DNA from: Gymnopus androsaceus JB14
Lineage: Eukaryota > Basidiomycota > Agaricomycetes > Agaricales > Omphalotaceae
Reading direction: 5' to 3'
Assembly (NCBI GenBank): GCA_009733575.1
Contig: ML769384.1
Coordinates: 251,257 to 315,256 of the forward strand
Length of the DNA: 64,000 nucleotides
Shown here piece by piece: positions 46,212-56,949 of the stretch. The notes under the pieces are model-generated. The model was not told where the DNA came from. It did not search any database and saw nothing but the letters and a program-made list of their open reading frames with translations. The first letter of the stretch is position 1. Every line of letters begins with the position of its first letter. The position numbers and the translations under genes were made by a program.

Positions 46212-47687
46212 TCACGAATCCTCCTTCTCGTCGACCCCAGCAACTTCGGACTCCTGGGTCTCGTCTCGCTTCTCTCCGTCCTTTGCAGCAGCCTCCTTGT
46301 TCAATCCTCCCCAGCCCATTCTAGAAACGACATACTCCTGTCCGACAACCTCTACTCCAACGCGTAAAGCTTCCGCAACCAGATCCTCCACCCACTCATA
46401 ATCATCCCATATTCCTAACCAAGCTCCGGGAACAGCCTGTGTGATAGTAGTGTGGATGAGATTGTGTTCGGGATCGCTGAGATAAATGAGGAATTGGAGA
46501 TGCTGCTGCTTGGACTGCTCTGAAGGAGCAGAGTCCTCTGAAGCTGCTAAAGTACTCGAGGCCGGCACGCTGTAAGAGCTGAGGAATGGTTGTACACGTA
46601 GGTACACGTAAGAATATGAGGTGGGCGATTGAAGCGATGATGGTGTCTTCGCCTTTAGGACAGCATCTTTTATCTTGATGAGCTCGTCCAGATTGGCCTG
46701 ATTGCTTATGCATAAGATTCTGAATGAGCGCATAAATGGAGCCGACGTACCTGCGAGAGTTTGACGGCGGCATCGTAACCTTCGACCGTATTAAGGTCCC
46801 GTGCAGCGCTTCCTCCCTCTTCCTTTGGCCGAGACTCTTCGCCTCGGTTCACAATCAAATCACCGCCCTCGACTTGTTCTAGGATCTGTGAATGATGGAC
46901 ATCAGCAAAGTTACCGCTTCATAGATTCCAGACATACTCTTGCGAGCGCACGATAAACGAGATTCTCTATACCATCATAACCTTTCATATCATGACTGAG
47001 CCAAACCTGGATGACCTCGTGCTCAGAGATTGGCGGTGCAACAACATTGAGAATATCCGTCAATGTCGATAGTCCGACTCTCTTAAAGTCTTCAAGCCCT
47101 ACAGAGAACATGAGAGACCGCTTCTCACTGGTATTGAAGAACTTACCAAGCTTGTCCAACTGATGCGTCTTTGCATACTCTCTAACGCCCTCGCTCCATT
47201 TCTTCGCCTGCTCATTATTCGGCAAATTCTTCACCTGCTCGTCAACGACCGTCCGAGCTTGCTGCAAGGCAGCCGAAGCCGTATTCCAAACAGAACCCCA
47301 TCCCCAGGCAGATGCAGGGGTAGCAGGAGTAGATCTGAGGTCTGTTCAGAGTAAGCTGAAGACGGCGCAGATGCTCTGCCACTTGTAGGAGTACCAGATC
47401 TGGAAGGAGTTGACGCGCCTCCGAGCTTGACACGCTCTGTGCTCTTTCTGAGCGTCGGAGCACCAGATCTTGAGCTGGCCTGTCAAGATGAGCAGTCGCT
47501 TGACCTTGTTGGCTCTGAACTTTTCTGAGTTATCTCGTCAAGGAAAGCGAGAACTTCAGTTTCGTTTTCGGCCGGTGCAGAAGCTGCCGAGTCTTTAGCA
47601 GCGCCTCCTTCCATAGGAGTGAAAGAGTCGAGATCATCGAGAAGCTGGAGTGCTTCTTCCTGCTTCGTCTTGGATTTGGACGACATG
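46212..47687 (-). CDS. MTC1: MTC1 family protein (maintenance of telomere capping 1)
   Basis: Starts MSSKSKTKQEEALQLLDDLD at 47687 and ends EKEDS at 46212. Typical parts are EVLAFLDEITQKSSEPTR, a variable Ser/Thr-rich linker ending WGWGSVWNTASAALQQARTV, then LSTLTDILNVVAPPISEHEV, QVWLSHDMKGYDGIENLVYR and a C-terminal sandwich (FLIYLSDPEHNLIHTTITQ ... GAWLGIWDDYEWVEDLV). Introns include 47099-47146. The yeast protein genetically protects telomere caps and is also tied to vesicle traffic; the mechanism is unclear. The linker (about 47330-47500) has two or three one-base shifts. The conserved core is intact. Confidence 0.85.
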
Positions 47688-47792
47688 ATAGTTGTGTGGA
47701 TGTAAACAGACGCTTGAGCGCTAGAACTCGAGTGCCGCGAATACTCGCACGCTTTGTCTATTTTCTTGAAGTTCAACTTTCATCTTCTTACC
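47688..47792. promoter_or_regulatory. 105-bp divergent promoter, MTC1 and chromodomain gene
   Basis: The two ATGs are 105 bp apart. The side near the chromodomain gene is pyrimidine-rich (TTCAACTTTCATCTTC). Confidence 0.5.
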
Positions 47793-50700
47793 ATGGCTAA
47801 ACGAAAACCTAAACGCATGGACCCTGTAGAAATCACGTCGGATGGGGAAGAATTCTGGGCAGTCGGTAAGTTCTTCAACACCTGGTTGCGTGAGTTTCGA
47901 GTTGATTTTACACTAGAAAAAATCGTTGCGCACCGTAAGGTTTTACGAGGAAAAATGGTAGGTTATGCTTTATAATTTCCAACAGCCCTTTACTGAGCTT
48001 CAAGCAGGAATACCAAGTAAAAGTAAGTATCTATCAACACTTAAGAAGAATCATAATGACTTGAACACTCGAGTGGCTCGGCTGGCCCTCGTACGAGAAT
48101 ACGTGAGTTTGAGCTTGATACCTCCTTTGAATCTGACCTCCAATTACTATTATAATGACTCAGCTGGGAGCCAGAGGAAAATTTGAAGGCACTGGATTCG
48201 CTTAAGGAATATAAAGCCTCTAGGCCAGAACTCTTATTGAAAATAATTATCCCCCCTTCAACTTCAAGCCGGCGAACTGTCGAAGTCGCAAGGGTAATTC
48301 TCATCGTCTTGAATTATTTTGAATTATTTCAAACAAACATATACCTTGCAGCCTCGCAGTGAAACCCCAAGTTCAAGCTCGTCCGAAGAAACCGCGTCCG
48401 ACGACAGCAATGTCTGTATTGCCGCTCCTTTTCTTCCAGTACATTTGTTGATGGCTATTGTTTACCAGGACGAAAAAAAGTCCATCTCCGAAACAAATGA
48501 AGAGGCTAAGGGTTGACTCTGAGGAAATGTCAGACTCGGACGCCGATGTAGTATGTGCTGTTTTCACTTCCAATCATTTATATTTTCTTACTTTCGACAA
48601 AGAGTCTCGCATCCCCAACACCCTTGCAAGGTCGCGGCGCGGAAAAGGAAAAGTGAATACCTTTGCATTGCAGATCTTTTTTCCATGCTAACATGAAAAA
48701 CAGAACTACGAGCCTCCCTCCGACTCAGATCAGGAAGGACTACCCAGCCCAGGCTCCCCATCCCCTCCTCCACACGTTCCGTCATCGAGCACCGTCTTTG
48801 TCCCCGATGAAATCATCCCAGAATATGGGTCGTTGATGTTTACGAAAAATCAGCTGGAAAGAGGCGCTGTCGCTGTTCGCCGTCCCGATGGCTTCAACCC
48901 ACAAAGGACAAACCCGCTGGGAACAGTTGAATCAAGGCTTGGTGTCACCGATCCTAGTAAACCAGTCATCCATCGCCTTCCGGTCGGTCAAGGATTCAAA
49001 CCACCCGTTAATCGCGTCAAAGCCAAAGTTATTGATTCGACAGAAAACGAGGACAACTTTGACGAGAATGAGTTTACTGAGTTATACCAAGTTAGGAATC
49101 CTAATGCTTTTCTTAGCTCATTGTATGGCTTTTTGTTTTCATTTCAGTTCATTCCAGTAGCTTATTTTATTTTATTTACAGTCCTAGCGCCGCAAACGAT
49201 GAAGATGCCGATTTAATATATCCTACTTCTCCGCCTCCTTCATCGCCGCCAAGTCCAGATCATGATGTGGTGGAATACACAAACATTGGTGAGGATGTGT
49301 ATTCCACCACATCACTGAACTTTGCGGATGTTTTCCAGGATGATACTGCTAACTCGTCGGCTCCTTTTCCGTATCCTTCAAGTTCCTCATTGTAGGTGGC
49401 TTTTTGTTTCATTCCAATTTGTGCAACAGTTAAAATTTCTGCAGTCCCGCTGCCGCTGCAGATGATGAAGATGCTGATTTGTTATGTCCTACTTCTCTAT
49501 CTCCTTCATCCCCGCCAAGTCCAGATCGTGATGTGGTTGAATACCCAGACATAGGTGATGAGGTGTATTCAATCACATCACTGAATTTTGCGGATGCTTT
49601 CCAGGATGATGATGCTAGCTCATCGGTCCCTTCTTCTACACCTCCTTCTGTCACAATCAAAGATTGAAGATGAATATTCCAATGTTGGTGAAGTTATATA
49701 CTCACCCAAACTGTTGGAAAATGCTTTTCAGGATGCAGGCCTCCCCTCGGTGCCTGAGTACTCTGAGGTCACAGAAATTGAGGAAGAAGACCGGATGGAT
49801 GTGGATATCTACGCAAGTCTCCCCTCAGTTCCCGAGCACTCTGAGGTCACAGAAACCCAGGAAGAAGACTGGATGGATGTAGATGGCAATGGTAATGAGT
49901 CTATCTACACTTCAGCTTTGCGCTCCCTACAGGTGGATAGAAAGAATGAAGTATGGCTCAATAGTCATGCGCATCTGCCTTGTCACTTTTTCACAGGAAC
50001 TTCATCTATAGCAGTTACTGAGCAGCTTTGCTTCATATCATCCTTCCGGACAAGCTCAACGAGTCTACATCAATGGCGTTAAGTGATATAGTTTTTGTTC
50101 ATATAACAGAGATTAGCGCATTGGGCCCTTGTACTGGTCCTCTTCGAGCACAAGAGTGCAAACCAGTTTTCAGAGTTTACGGCACAGACGCATCCTCCAA
50201 ATTCTGGAAATTTGAGGAGATATATCCTTTTGGTATGTATGTTTGCTTTTTTCAGACCATATACATCGAAGCTGATATCTTTCAACAGGTGGTGTAGCGA
50301 CGTTCAGCGCGGAAGCACTGACCAATTAATCCGGACCTTACTATGCGCGTAATTCGGGAGATGGAATATCACACTCTGTGGAAGATCTGCTTGATCCCGT
50401 CTGTATTCGGTTTGGCAATAAAGACGTACTACGGGGAGAGAAAAATATGGGAAAGGTGAATGAATGTCTGACCAGTCTCCTGCACATACAAACTGAATCT
50501 CCTGCTAGACTCGACAAGAACTTCGCGTTCAGCGAATTACTCGACTTTATTGGGAAAGGTACAGTATCCCTAATGGCCAGCCCGGAGGCCTCTCAACAGC
50601 AAGAAGAGCTGAGCATCCTGACCCGCTCGGAAATCGTCAAATTTTGCATACAGTCGGTGCCTTCAAGAGACATTGGGCCACAATCTGCTCAGTTCGAAGT

Positions 50701-50903
50701 GAACGAAGAAATGGTCGATAATCTCCAGCGAATGATGATACAAGAAGAATTCTTCCGGAACTTCCGTCGATTTTTAGTACTCACCAACGAGGAAGAGAAG
50801 ACCGAAAGAGAGGGCGTAAGTGCTCAACAGTCCCAGTTACCCCTCATATTGACTATACTTTCCGCAGATTGAATTCATACCGTTGCAGAAATCTCAAGCT
50901 TGA
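47793..50903 (+). CDS. Chromodomain protein, possibly Chp1-like
   Basis: Start MAKRKPKRMDP at 47793. Exons joined by phase give a full chromodomain: EFWAVEKIVAHRKVLRGKM, a 15-nt exon EYQVK, KWLGWPSYENTWEPEENLKAL. The aromatic cage (W, W, W/Y) for methyl-lysine is present. Then come Ser/Asp-rich acidic exons, VFVPDEIIPEYGSLMFTKNQ, a duplicated acidic exon pair (49183-49665), two 22-residue repeats (49741-49884), and a C-terminal region (LSDIVFVHITEIS, FWKFEEIYPFGGVATFSAEAL, EMEYHTLWKICLIPSVFGLA). The C-terminal layout resembles, from memory, fungal chromodomain proteins of the Chp1 kind; this is inference. One-base shifts occur near 50035, 50330 and 50450. Likely role is binding methylated histone H3 in heterochromatin. 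Confidence 0.75.
49263..49314 (+). repeat. Perfect 18-bp inverted repeat in coding exon, copy 1
   Basis: Arm 49263-49280 is exactly complementary to 49297-49314 with a 16-nt loop. It would form an uninterrupted 18-bp RNA stem in the mRNA. Confidence 0.95.
49528..49581 (+). repeat. 17-bp inverted repeat in coding exon, copy 2
   Basis: Arm 49528-49544 pairs with 49565-49581, a 20-nt loop. Sixteen pairs are Watson-Crick and one (49536 with 49573) is G-U in RNA. It lies at the homologous place of the duplicated exon. Confidence 0.95.
49741..49884 (+). repeat. Two 66-nt repeats (22 residues) in the chromodomain gene
   Basis: Copies at 49741-49806 and 49819-49884, separated by 12 nt, encode LPSVPEYSEVTEIEEEDRMD and LPSVPEHSEVTETQEEDWMD, each followed by VD. 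Confidence 0.92.
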
Positions 50904-51303
50904 TTATTAGATATTTATACCTTTTTACTTGTAGAATCGCGTGGAAATCGCGCGCAACGATATTGTACATACAGTGCGCGCTTCGGAATGGAACAGAGGT
51001 TGATGAAATATGCGATTTTTTTGCACTCGCAGTACCTTTATGCTCAGACAAATTGTGAGCAAGAAGTAGGTGCCATCACACAAATTTCACCACTTGATGT
51101 TAGTATATGAGGTATTCTACCAGAGATGGATGCATCTTTATGTACCCAGTTCCATTCTGAAGCGCCGCCACTGTACTTCCCGAATCGTACGAATCGTACT
51201 TCTCCGTGACGGAACTGATAGTAAGCGCTCCGGCAGTTTACATGTGAAATCGATTCTTGAACTCCTCCTCCACTATATCGAAAACATCTGCCCAGAAACC
51301 ACC
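50904..51303. other. Intergenic region upstream of PXMP4
   Basis: No gene seen. A frame at 51070-51498 begins here but uses the wrong phase for the PXMP4 exon and is rejected as a start. Confidence 0.5.
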
Positions 51304-52060
51304 ATGGACCTCTCTGCCATCGAGAATGTTATTCCTGAATCCTGCCTTTCACGACTATCTAGCGATTCTCAAAGGCGCTCGCAACGGTTTCGTTTACGGT
51401 GTCAAAGTCAGATTTCCTCATGCCGTCGTAATGTCGATACTGTTTGGACGTGGAGAGTAGGTCTTTTGTTCCGAATAGCAGCTCAGTTCAATGTCTAATA
51501 TATCTTCTTTCCAAGTGTAACGTCACGCTTAAAAGTTATCTATCGCGCTACCAAGCAACATGCGCTGAATCTTGCCAAATTCGTATCTGTTTACAAGGAT
51601 GCTTTTATTGCTCCAGAAGAAAGCAAACGGTGGAAAAGAGAGAAGCGCAGATAGTTTCATCGCTGGAGTCATTGGTGGCTTCCTTGTATTCGGTGAACGA
51701 ACAGCAGTCAATGAACAGGCGTGTATTCTTGTGCTTTTTTCCCTAATGCTCTATTAACCTCTCTGCCTGCAGATTGTTTTATATGTTGTATCTCGAGTGA
51801 TAGCCTCCTTCATTCCTCGAGCTGGTTCTTATTCAGCTTCCCCGCAATCCCCTCGCGCTATGTCGACCGTGAAACCTATCCCTCCCAATCCTCGGTATTT
51901 CGCTTTATTCGCAGCCATCTCATGGGGAGCCGTAATGTGGCTATTCAAGGAGAGAGGGGAGACTATACAACCAGGAATGTTTAACTCGATGACGTACCTA
52001 TACCGCGATTCCGAAATTTGGACCAACCTGAAGACACTGCTATGGCACAATAAACCTTAA
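51304..52060 (+). CDS. Peroxisomal membrane protein PXMP4/PMP24 (Tim17 family)
   Basis: Start MDLSAIENV at 51304. Conserved segments are LNPAFHDYLAILKGARNGFVYG, KVRFPHAVVMSILFGRG, VIYRATKQHALNLAKFVSVYK, ANGGKERSADSFIAGVIGGF, LVFGERTAVNEQIVLYVVSR and AISWGAVMWLF, ending DSEIWTNLKTLLWHNKP. The protein is a four-helix peroxisomal membrane protein of the Tim17/22/23/PMP24 superfamily. Three exons: 51304-51456, 51516-51718, 51773-52060. The second intron (51719-51772) starts with GC. Two one-base shifts are seen, one near 51330 and one at the GG of 51597-51598. Their summed length fits two extra bases. Confidence 0.88.
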
Positions 52061-52172
52061 TGTTGTAGACTTTATCGCAGTGAATACCCATGGAAATCTC
52101 TATCTCATTACATGCAAATAGAGTATCTATCTATACCGTTACTTTAATATCATGAACGAAGTTCCCAACTGG

Positions 52173-54266
52173 TCATTTGCTCCAGACGATAGTAGTACAC
52201 AAATTCCCCACAAGTTTCATAAGAGCTCGTTCGTCCACGCCTCTGCATCCTGCAAGACGCAAGTAGGAGATGAAAGAAGGAGGCTGGGTAGCACGGGCGC
52301 GCATGGCCTGTAAAATCGCTGGGCTAGCAAGCACAGCTGCAGCAGGATTCGAACTAGAAGCACGGGAGGAAGGTTTCCGTTCCAAAGACGCCAGTTGGGA
52401 CACCCCTTCTGGCTGTGAAGCGAGTTTGGTCCTGCGTAGAGGCTTGATGACTCTACGAGCGGGCAGAACGGTAGAGGTCAAGGACTGACGAATCGTGGTA
52501 TAAGTCCCAGCCTCCGTATCCTCATCTTGAGTGTCGTTCCTAGCCTTGAACAGATCCCAAACCGTCATGACATCGAGATGACATCCCCAAAAAGACAAAG
52601 CCTCAAGCCGGGTACAGAACTTCATCGTGCGCTGCATTTGTTGAACCTTTTTGTTGCTCGAGGCATCTGCGAGCTGAGTTGTCCAACCAAGCACTTGGCC
52701 TGCTGCAACTTCGGGGGCTCTCAGAGTCAGACTCTTGAGCAACGCCACGGAGTTTTTCACCGTGTCCAACGAGAGAGATGTGAGAGCCGGTATGTAGCCC
52801 AAAAGCGCCTCAATCTTCTCATTCTCGATTTCGAAATGGGAGACGGAAAGATGTGTGAGGAGAGGGAAACGGGGGTCCCTGAAGAAAGATTCGAACCTCG
52901 GAACTGGTGGAAAACCGACCTCTAATTCACTGAGATCAGTGTCCCGAGCTCGAGGATCGGTATTGACGATTTCGAGTCTTTCTAGGACAGGAAAAGTAAA
53001 GCAGCGAATGTGGCCACTCAGTAAGTCTTGGTCTTTACTGATGAATTGGAGACTCAAATCTTTAAGCGACGAGAGGTGAATATTCCGGTGGATCATATAG
53101 GGGGGCCTTTCTGAGGCTGAAGGAGAAGGCGAGACGGAAGTGAGCCAAAGCTCAATCCTTTCCAACGCAGGCGCATTGACATGGGAAAATAGCTTTGAAA
53201 AGACAAAAGGTTGTCCACAGCTCAGTTCCACCTGCTTCAAGTTTTGAAGCAGGATAGGTTCCAGGTCGCGCATAGGGATAGCCAGGGTGTTTATCGACAG
53301 TGAGAGGTGCACCAGTTGTGCCGATGCGGAAAGTAATGCCACAAGGTCGTCAAGCCGCACCGAACTAGGCGATGGAGCACTGGCGAAAGAAATCTCGAGG
53401 GTCGTCAACGATGAGTAAAATCGCGGTGCGAGCGAAAGAAGGGGTACACGGAGAAGGCGAAGGCGCTTTAGGAGGCCGAACGGTTCTGTTGCATTAAAGA
53501 ATTCGGATAATGACCTAGCACCAGGGAACGAGGAGATTTCGTGTGTAATGGCAAGGGATAATGACGATAGCAAAGGATATCGGTTGCTGTCGTCATTCAG
53601 CAGTTCAACGATGACCGCCGAGGTATCGACTGCCCTACAGTGCACTGATAAGTATCGTAGGCGTGCGAGATTATCGACAAGCAAGCCTGTCAACTTCGAC
53701 AAGGCTCGAGAAAGGGCCGTGCATTTTATGTCGGATGAGGAACAACCGTGTCCAAAAATGATATCTACCGGCGCGTCTCTAGACCGCTGCAAGAACGTCG
53801 AGACGCGTTCTTCGTTCCAGCCAGTGCAGGAACAGTAGATCAACGACCAGAGATGCGAAGTTGAGATAGCAAGCGCGCGCCATTGGCTGCAGGTGTGAGA
53901 CAGACTGACCATTGTACGATGATCATCCATACTGAGTGGCTCGTTCTCGTCGGGATTAGTGCATATCTGAGTGAATATTTCAATCAGAATCTCATTGGGA
54001 AGCCAGTTGACAGGGCATTTAGCTTTCTCCAGCTCTTTCTTCTTCGCTATTATTTCGTCTCGCTCAGCAGTCACCGAGTCTTGCATTCTCTTCATCTCTG
54101 CTAAGACCCGCTGTATTTCTGCGTCTCTTCGTCCTAAAAGCTCCAGTTGCACGTCTAGGATGTAGATTTCTGTATCGAGAGCGGAAAGGCGCCTTTTTTC
54201 CATAGCTAAGTTGTGTGGCGGTAGTGGAAGTTTAGAAAGAGAAAGAGGTTGGTCACGTTGCGACAC
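52173..54266 (-). CDS. F-box protein with leucine-rich region, intact
   Basis: One open frame of 697 codons from 54266 to 52173. A coiled coil comes first (LDTEIYILDVQLELLGRRDAE ... ERDEIIAKKKELEKAK). The F-box is NWLPNEILIEIFTQICTNPD ... SLSHTCSQWRALAISTSHLW. Then irregular leucine-rich segments (LRYLSVHC, LLSSLSLAIT, LTTLEISFAS, LTHLSVSHFEIEN, LEALSFWGCHL) run to a basic, Ser-rich insert and a C-terminal SYLRLAGCRGVDE repeat. The alternative start at 54203 (MEKRRL) is possible. F-box/LRR proteins recruit substrates to SCF ligases and are expanded in agaricomycetes. This is the only intact one in the window. Confidence 0.85.
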   Translation of the reverse strand: MSQRDQPLSLSKLPLPPHNLAMEKRRLSALDTEIYILDVQLELLGRRDAEIQRVLAEMKRMQDSVTAERDEIIAKKKELEKAKCPVNWLPNEILIEIFTQICTNPDENEPLSMDDHRTMVSLSHTCSQWRALAISTSHLWSLIYCSCTGWNEERVSTFLQRSRDAPVDIIFGHGCSSSDIKCTALSRALSKLTGLLVDNLARLRYLSVHCRAVDTSAVIVELLNDDSNRYPLLSSLSLAITHEISSFPGARSLSEFFNATEPFGLLKRLRLLRVPLLSLAPRFYSSLTTLEISFASAPSPSSVRLDDLVALLSASAQLVHLSLSINTLAIPMRDLEPILLQNLKQVELSCGQPFVFSKLFSHVNAPALERIELWLTSVSPSPSASERPPYMIHRNIHLSSLKDLSLQFISKDQDLLSGHIRCFTFPVLERLEIVNTDPRARDTDLSELEVGFPPVPRFESFFRDPRFPLLTHLSVSHFEIENEKIEALLGYIPALTSLSLDTVKNSVALLKSLTLRAPEVAAGQVLGWTTQLADASSNKKVQQMQRTMKFCTRLEALSFWGCHLDVMTVWDLFKARNDTQDEDTEAGTYTTIRQSLTSTVLPARRVIKPLRRTKLASQPEGVSQLASLERKPSSRASSSNPAAAVLASPAILQAMRARATQPPSFISYLRLAGCRGVDERALMKLVGNLCTTIVWSK

Positions 54267-55069
54267 AATTCAATTCACAAAGAGCTGGTTCAACGTGACC
54301 GACCACTTGGCACTTGTCTCAAATTTATCTCGATGTTATTACTTAGTATTACACTAGCTCCGCATTGTTACGCCTTTTTTCTGTCGTGGATGCGTGTCGA
54401 GTACTCAGATCGGTTGAACTTGTACAGTATGTATATACACGTAGGCTCGGTCCCTTGTAAGTATTAGAACGGGTAGACTTTCTGCGGCCTGGCTAATATG
54501 CAAAGATGACCGTGTGGCCTCCTTTGACGTTATGTACGTTATGTTTATTGATTTTTTCCTTCGACTCATCAAGATAGATATCGCTCTCGTCAAGGAAGAA
54601 CTGAAAACACAGCTCAGCAAGTCCATCCTATCGAATTTGTCAACATAGATCAATCACCTTTGGTGTTTTCTCGTCGCGAATTTTCTTTTTGTTGACAAAA
54701 AGAATACACTGGGTCGCACGAAAGGCAACGTCAAGGTTAGTTTCCGGGGAGCAGATGCAATTGAACTCACGGTTGTCTACATTACAAAAAATCCAGACGT
54801 TCCGTTAACCCAAAGTGCATCGAGAATCCCGGAAAGAGGCGGAATTAAAAAGAAGGTTTACTCACTTTTTCCCCAGAAGGGGAAACTTTTGCTCAACCGC
54901 TTGAGGAGCAATGTACGCGCCTTCTCCTAAATTAACCCCATTCGCTCGTACTTGTGTGGTGAAAGTAGTCACCTTTGGGATATGAGGTATCATATGACAG
55001 ACAGATCAAATCCAAAAATACTTGGATAGGCACTACCGTGTTCCCTTCCCTCCTTCCCCCCTACCCGTG
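54267..55069. other. Intergenic region between divergent genes
   Basis: Promoter regions of the F-box gene and the SDR gene. No coding sequence seen. Confidence 0.55.
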
Positions 55070-56090
55070 ATGACAAGCCTCACAAGTACCTACCACCGCG
55101 ACACCTACCCCACTATCTCACCAACCAACCCATCCTTAAACCAAACCGGCAAAACCATTCTCATCACAGGCGGAGGTGGAGGTCTAGGTTTCCACATCGC
55201 TCGTTCGTTCTCTCAAGCGGGTGCGAGTAGGATTATCATAGTCAGCAGACGACTCGAGTTTCTACAGGAAACAGCTGAGAAGCTACGAGCCGAATTCGAA
55301 CCCGGAGGTCTGGAGACAGAGACTGGGACGAGGACGAGGATTGAGTTTGTGGCTAGGGAAGTAAACCTCTTGGACGAATCTTCTGTTACAAGTCTTTGGG
55401 AATTCTTAAATTCCGAACTTGGCGTCGTTGTGGACGTTCTAGTCCTCAACGCTGCTTATCGTTACAAACGACTCGGAACGGATGTTTTAAATATGGACGT
55501 TCGAGAGCTCGAAGAGGCCTTTGGAATAAACGTCACAGGGAACTTTTTGATGGTTCAAAAGTTCATCAAACAACCCCGGGCCCTTGGCGGGAAGAAAGGG
55601 TTGAACGTCGTAAACGTATCCAGCGCATCCATACAGATTCATGGAGCGAATGCGCCTGTGGAATATACAGTCACCAAGAGCACTTTCACTCAGATTATGG
55701 GACGCTTGGCTGATCAGCTACCTGTAACGGACGTTCAGATCGTTTCTTTTCATCCTGGACTTCTGTACGCGGAAGAGGCGGCTAAACGATGGGACAAAAG
55801 CTCTAGGAATTGGGATGAAAGTATGTCTTTTTTCAGTCATTTTTAGTCCCTCAGGCTGATCAGACTCGGATGCTGTGGCTTTTTCACACTTACCAGTGGC
55901 TCTACCAGCAGATTTTGCGGTCTGGGCGGCGAGTAGTGAAGCGTCTTGGCTTCATGGACGATATGTATGGGCTCATTGGGACGTTGAAGAGTTGAAAGAG
56001 AATATTTCGAAGCGTGTGGAAGAGGAACATGGGTTTTTGAAAATTGGAGTTGAAGGACTGCCTACTACGTATCTCCAAGCGCATGGATAA
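55070..56090 (+). CDS. Short-chain dehydrogenase/reductase
   Basis: ATG at 55070 (MTSLTSTYHRD). Exons 55070-55820 and 55897-56090 give 314 residues. The Rossmann fold shows the nucleotide loop TGGGGGLGFHIARSF, an Arg-rich turn (VSRRLEFLQE) that favours NADP(H) by inference, the NAA motif in LNAAYRYK, and the catalytic Ser-Tyr-Lys: VNVSSASIQIHG and EYTVTKS, with the tetrad Asn in GINVTGNF. The substrate loop (SFHPGLLYAEEAAKRW) gives no substrate. The C-terminus has VWAASSEASWLHGRYVWAHWD, typical of fungal SDRs. No cluster partners are adjacent. Confidence 0.9.
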
Positions 56091-56489
56091 GTACTTACTT
56101 GGTCGAGGGGGGAGAACGTAAGGAGTAGAATCTAAAAGATTCGACTGTTTGCCATGTAAAAGTCGCATCTGATCCACGGCCTACGGAGTGGTTATCCTAT
56201 GGACTTTGCGTTTGGGCGCAGTTGGTAGCGCACACGCTTCGCCTAGAAGGACGTTACTACATCAAGTGCGGTGTTCGGCTCTCCTAGTGTCCATTTGTTG
56301 ATTGAAAACTTCCATTCTCGTCTACTCTTGTTTCTCGGCGTAGAGAATTACAAACAGAAGCTTGATACCCAGTCGCAGAATCCGAACAAAATGGGTATAT
56401 CGCATGTAGACGAGTATGGTAATGATAAGTAGAATATACTGTCAAATCATAAACGAGGAGCAACTCTAACACCAATCAAGCCTCAAATA
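56091..56489. other. Intergenic, with a tRNA-like stretch
   Basis: Around 56206-56275 the sequence GGGCGCAGTTGGTAGCGCA resembles a tRNA D arm (A box), and GGTGTTCGG about 35 bases later resembles a B box. No acceptor or anticodon stem forms. It may be a tRNA-derived element remnant. Confidence 0.35.
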
Positions 56490-56798
56490 TCATACAGAGC
56501 CAATCTCTATATCGTTCTTTCTCGGTTTGGACGGAATGACTCCAGCGATAGTGTACAGCGCTGCACACAGAAGTTCCGGCAATGCGACCAGAGGATACAA
56601 AAAGTGTTCATTGTTAGCTTTTGCGATGTTAGAAATCGTGGCTACGGAGAAGATTTCACGAATGAGTAAGAGGATAGCGATGAGACCAAAGATCAGCGAG
56701 GCGTATTGGGCGCCGAAGGAAGAGGAGGAGTATCGGAGAGTGTCTTGACCTAACGATCGTGGGGTCTGAACGAATCGGTCATATCCATCTTGCCCCAT
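56490..56798 (-). pseudogene. C-terminal fragment of a multi-spanning membrane protein
   Basis: A 102-codon frame with two or three hydrophobic segments (YASLIFGLIAILLLIREIF and PLVALPELLCAALYTIAGVI) ending in a short basic tail. The PLVALPELL ... AGVIP signature is typical of the last helices of fungal multi-pass proteins of the RTA1-like kind. No upstream exons with the other helices are seen on this strand before the F-box fragment at 56950. It is probably a truncated copy. Confidence 0.45.
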
Positions 56799-56949
56799 AC
56801 TTTTCCATGGGCACAGTCAGCAATGTTTAAAAGACAAAGTTTAAGAGTTTGGGAATAATACGCGCCTCGGACTTTGAAACGGCACGCCACCATGTCAGAG
56901 CCAGCTAATCCTTTGGAATAAAGAGTCTTCACCTTTCGTTTCTGTGATT

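Larger units (their letters stand above)
49118..49665 (+). repeat. Tandem duplication of an intron-exon unit
   Basis: Unit 1 (about 49118-49386) and unit 2 (about 49387-49665) share intron sequence (CTCATTGTA ... GGCTTTTTGTTT) and exon sequence encoding DEDADL ... PTS, PSSPPSPD, DVVEY, IG, VYS, TSLNFAD and FQDD. A third, degraded copy follows at about 49669-49740 (SNVGEVIYSPKLLENAFQDAG). Confidence 0.9.
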
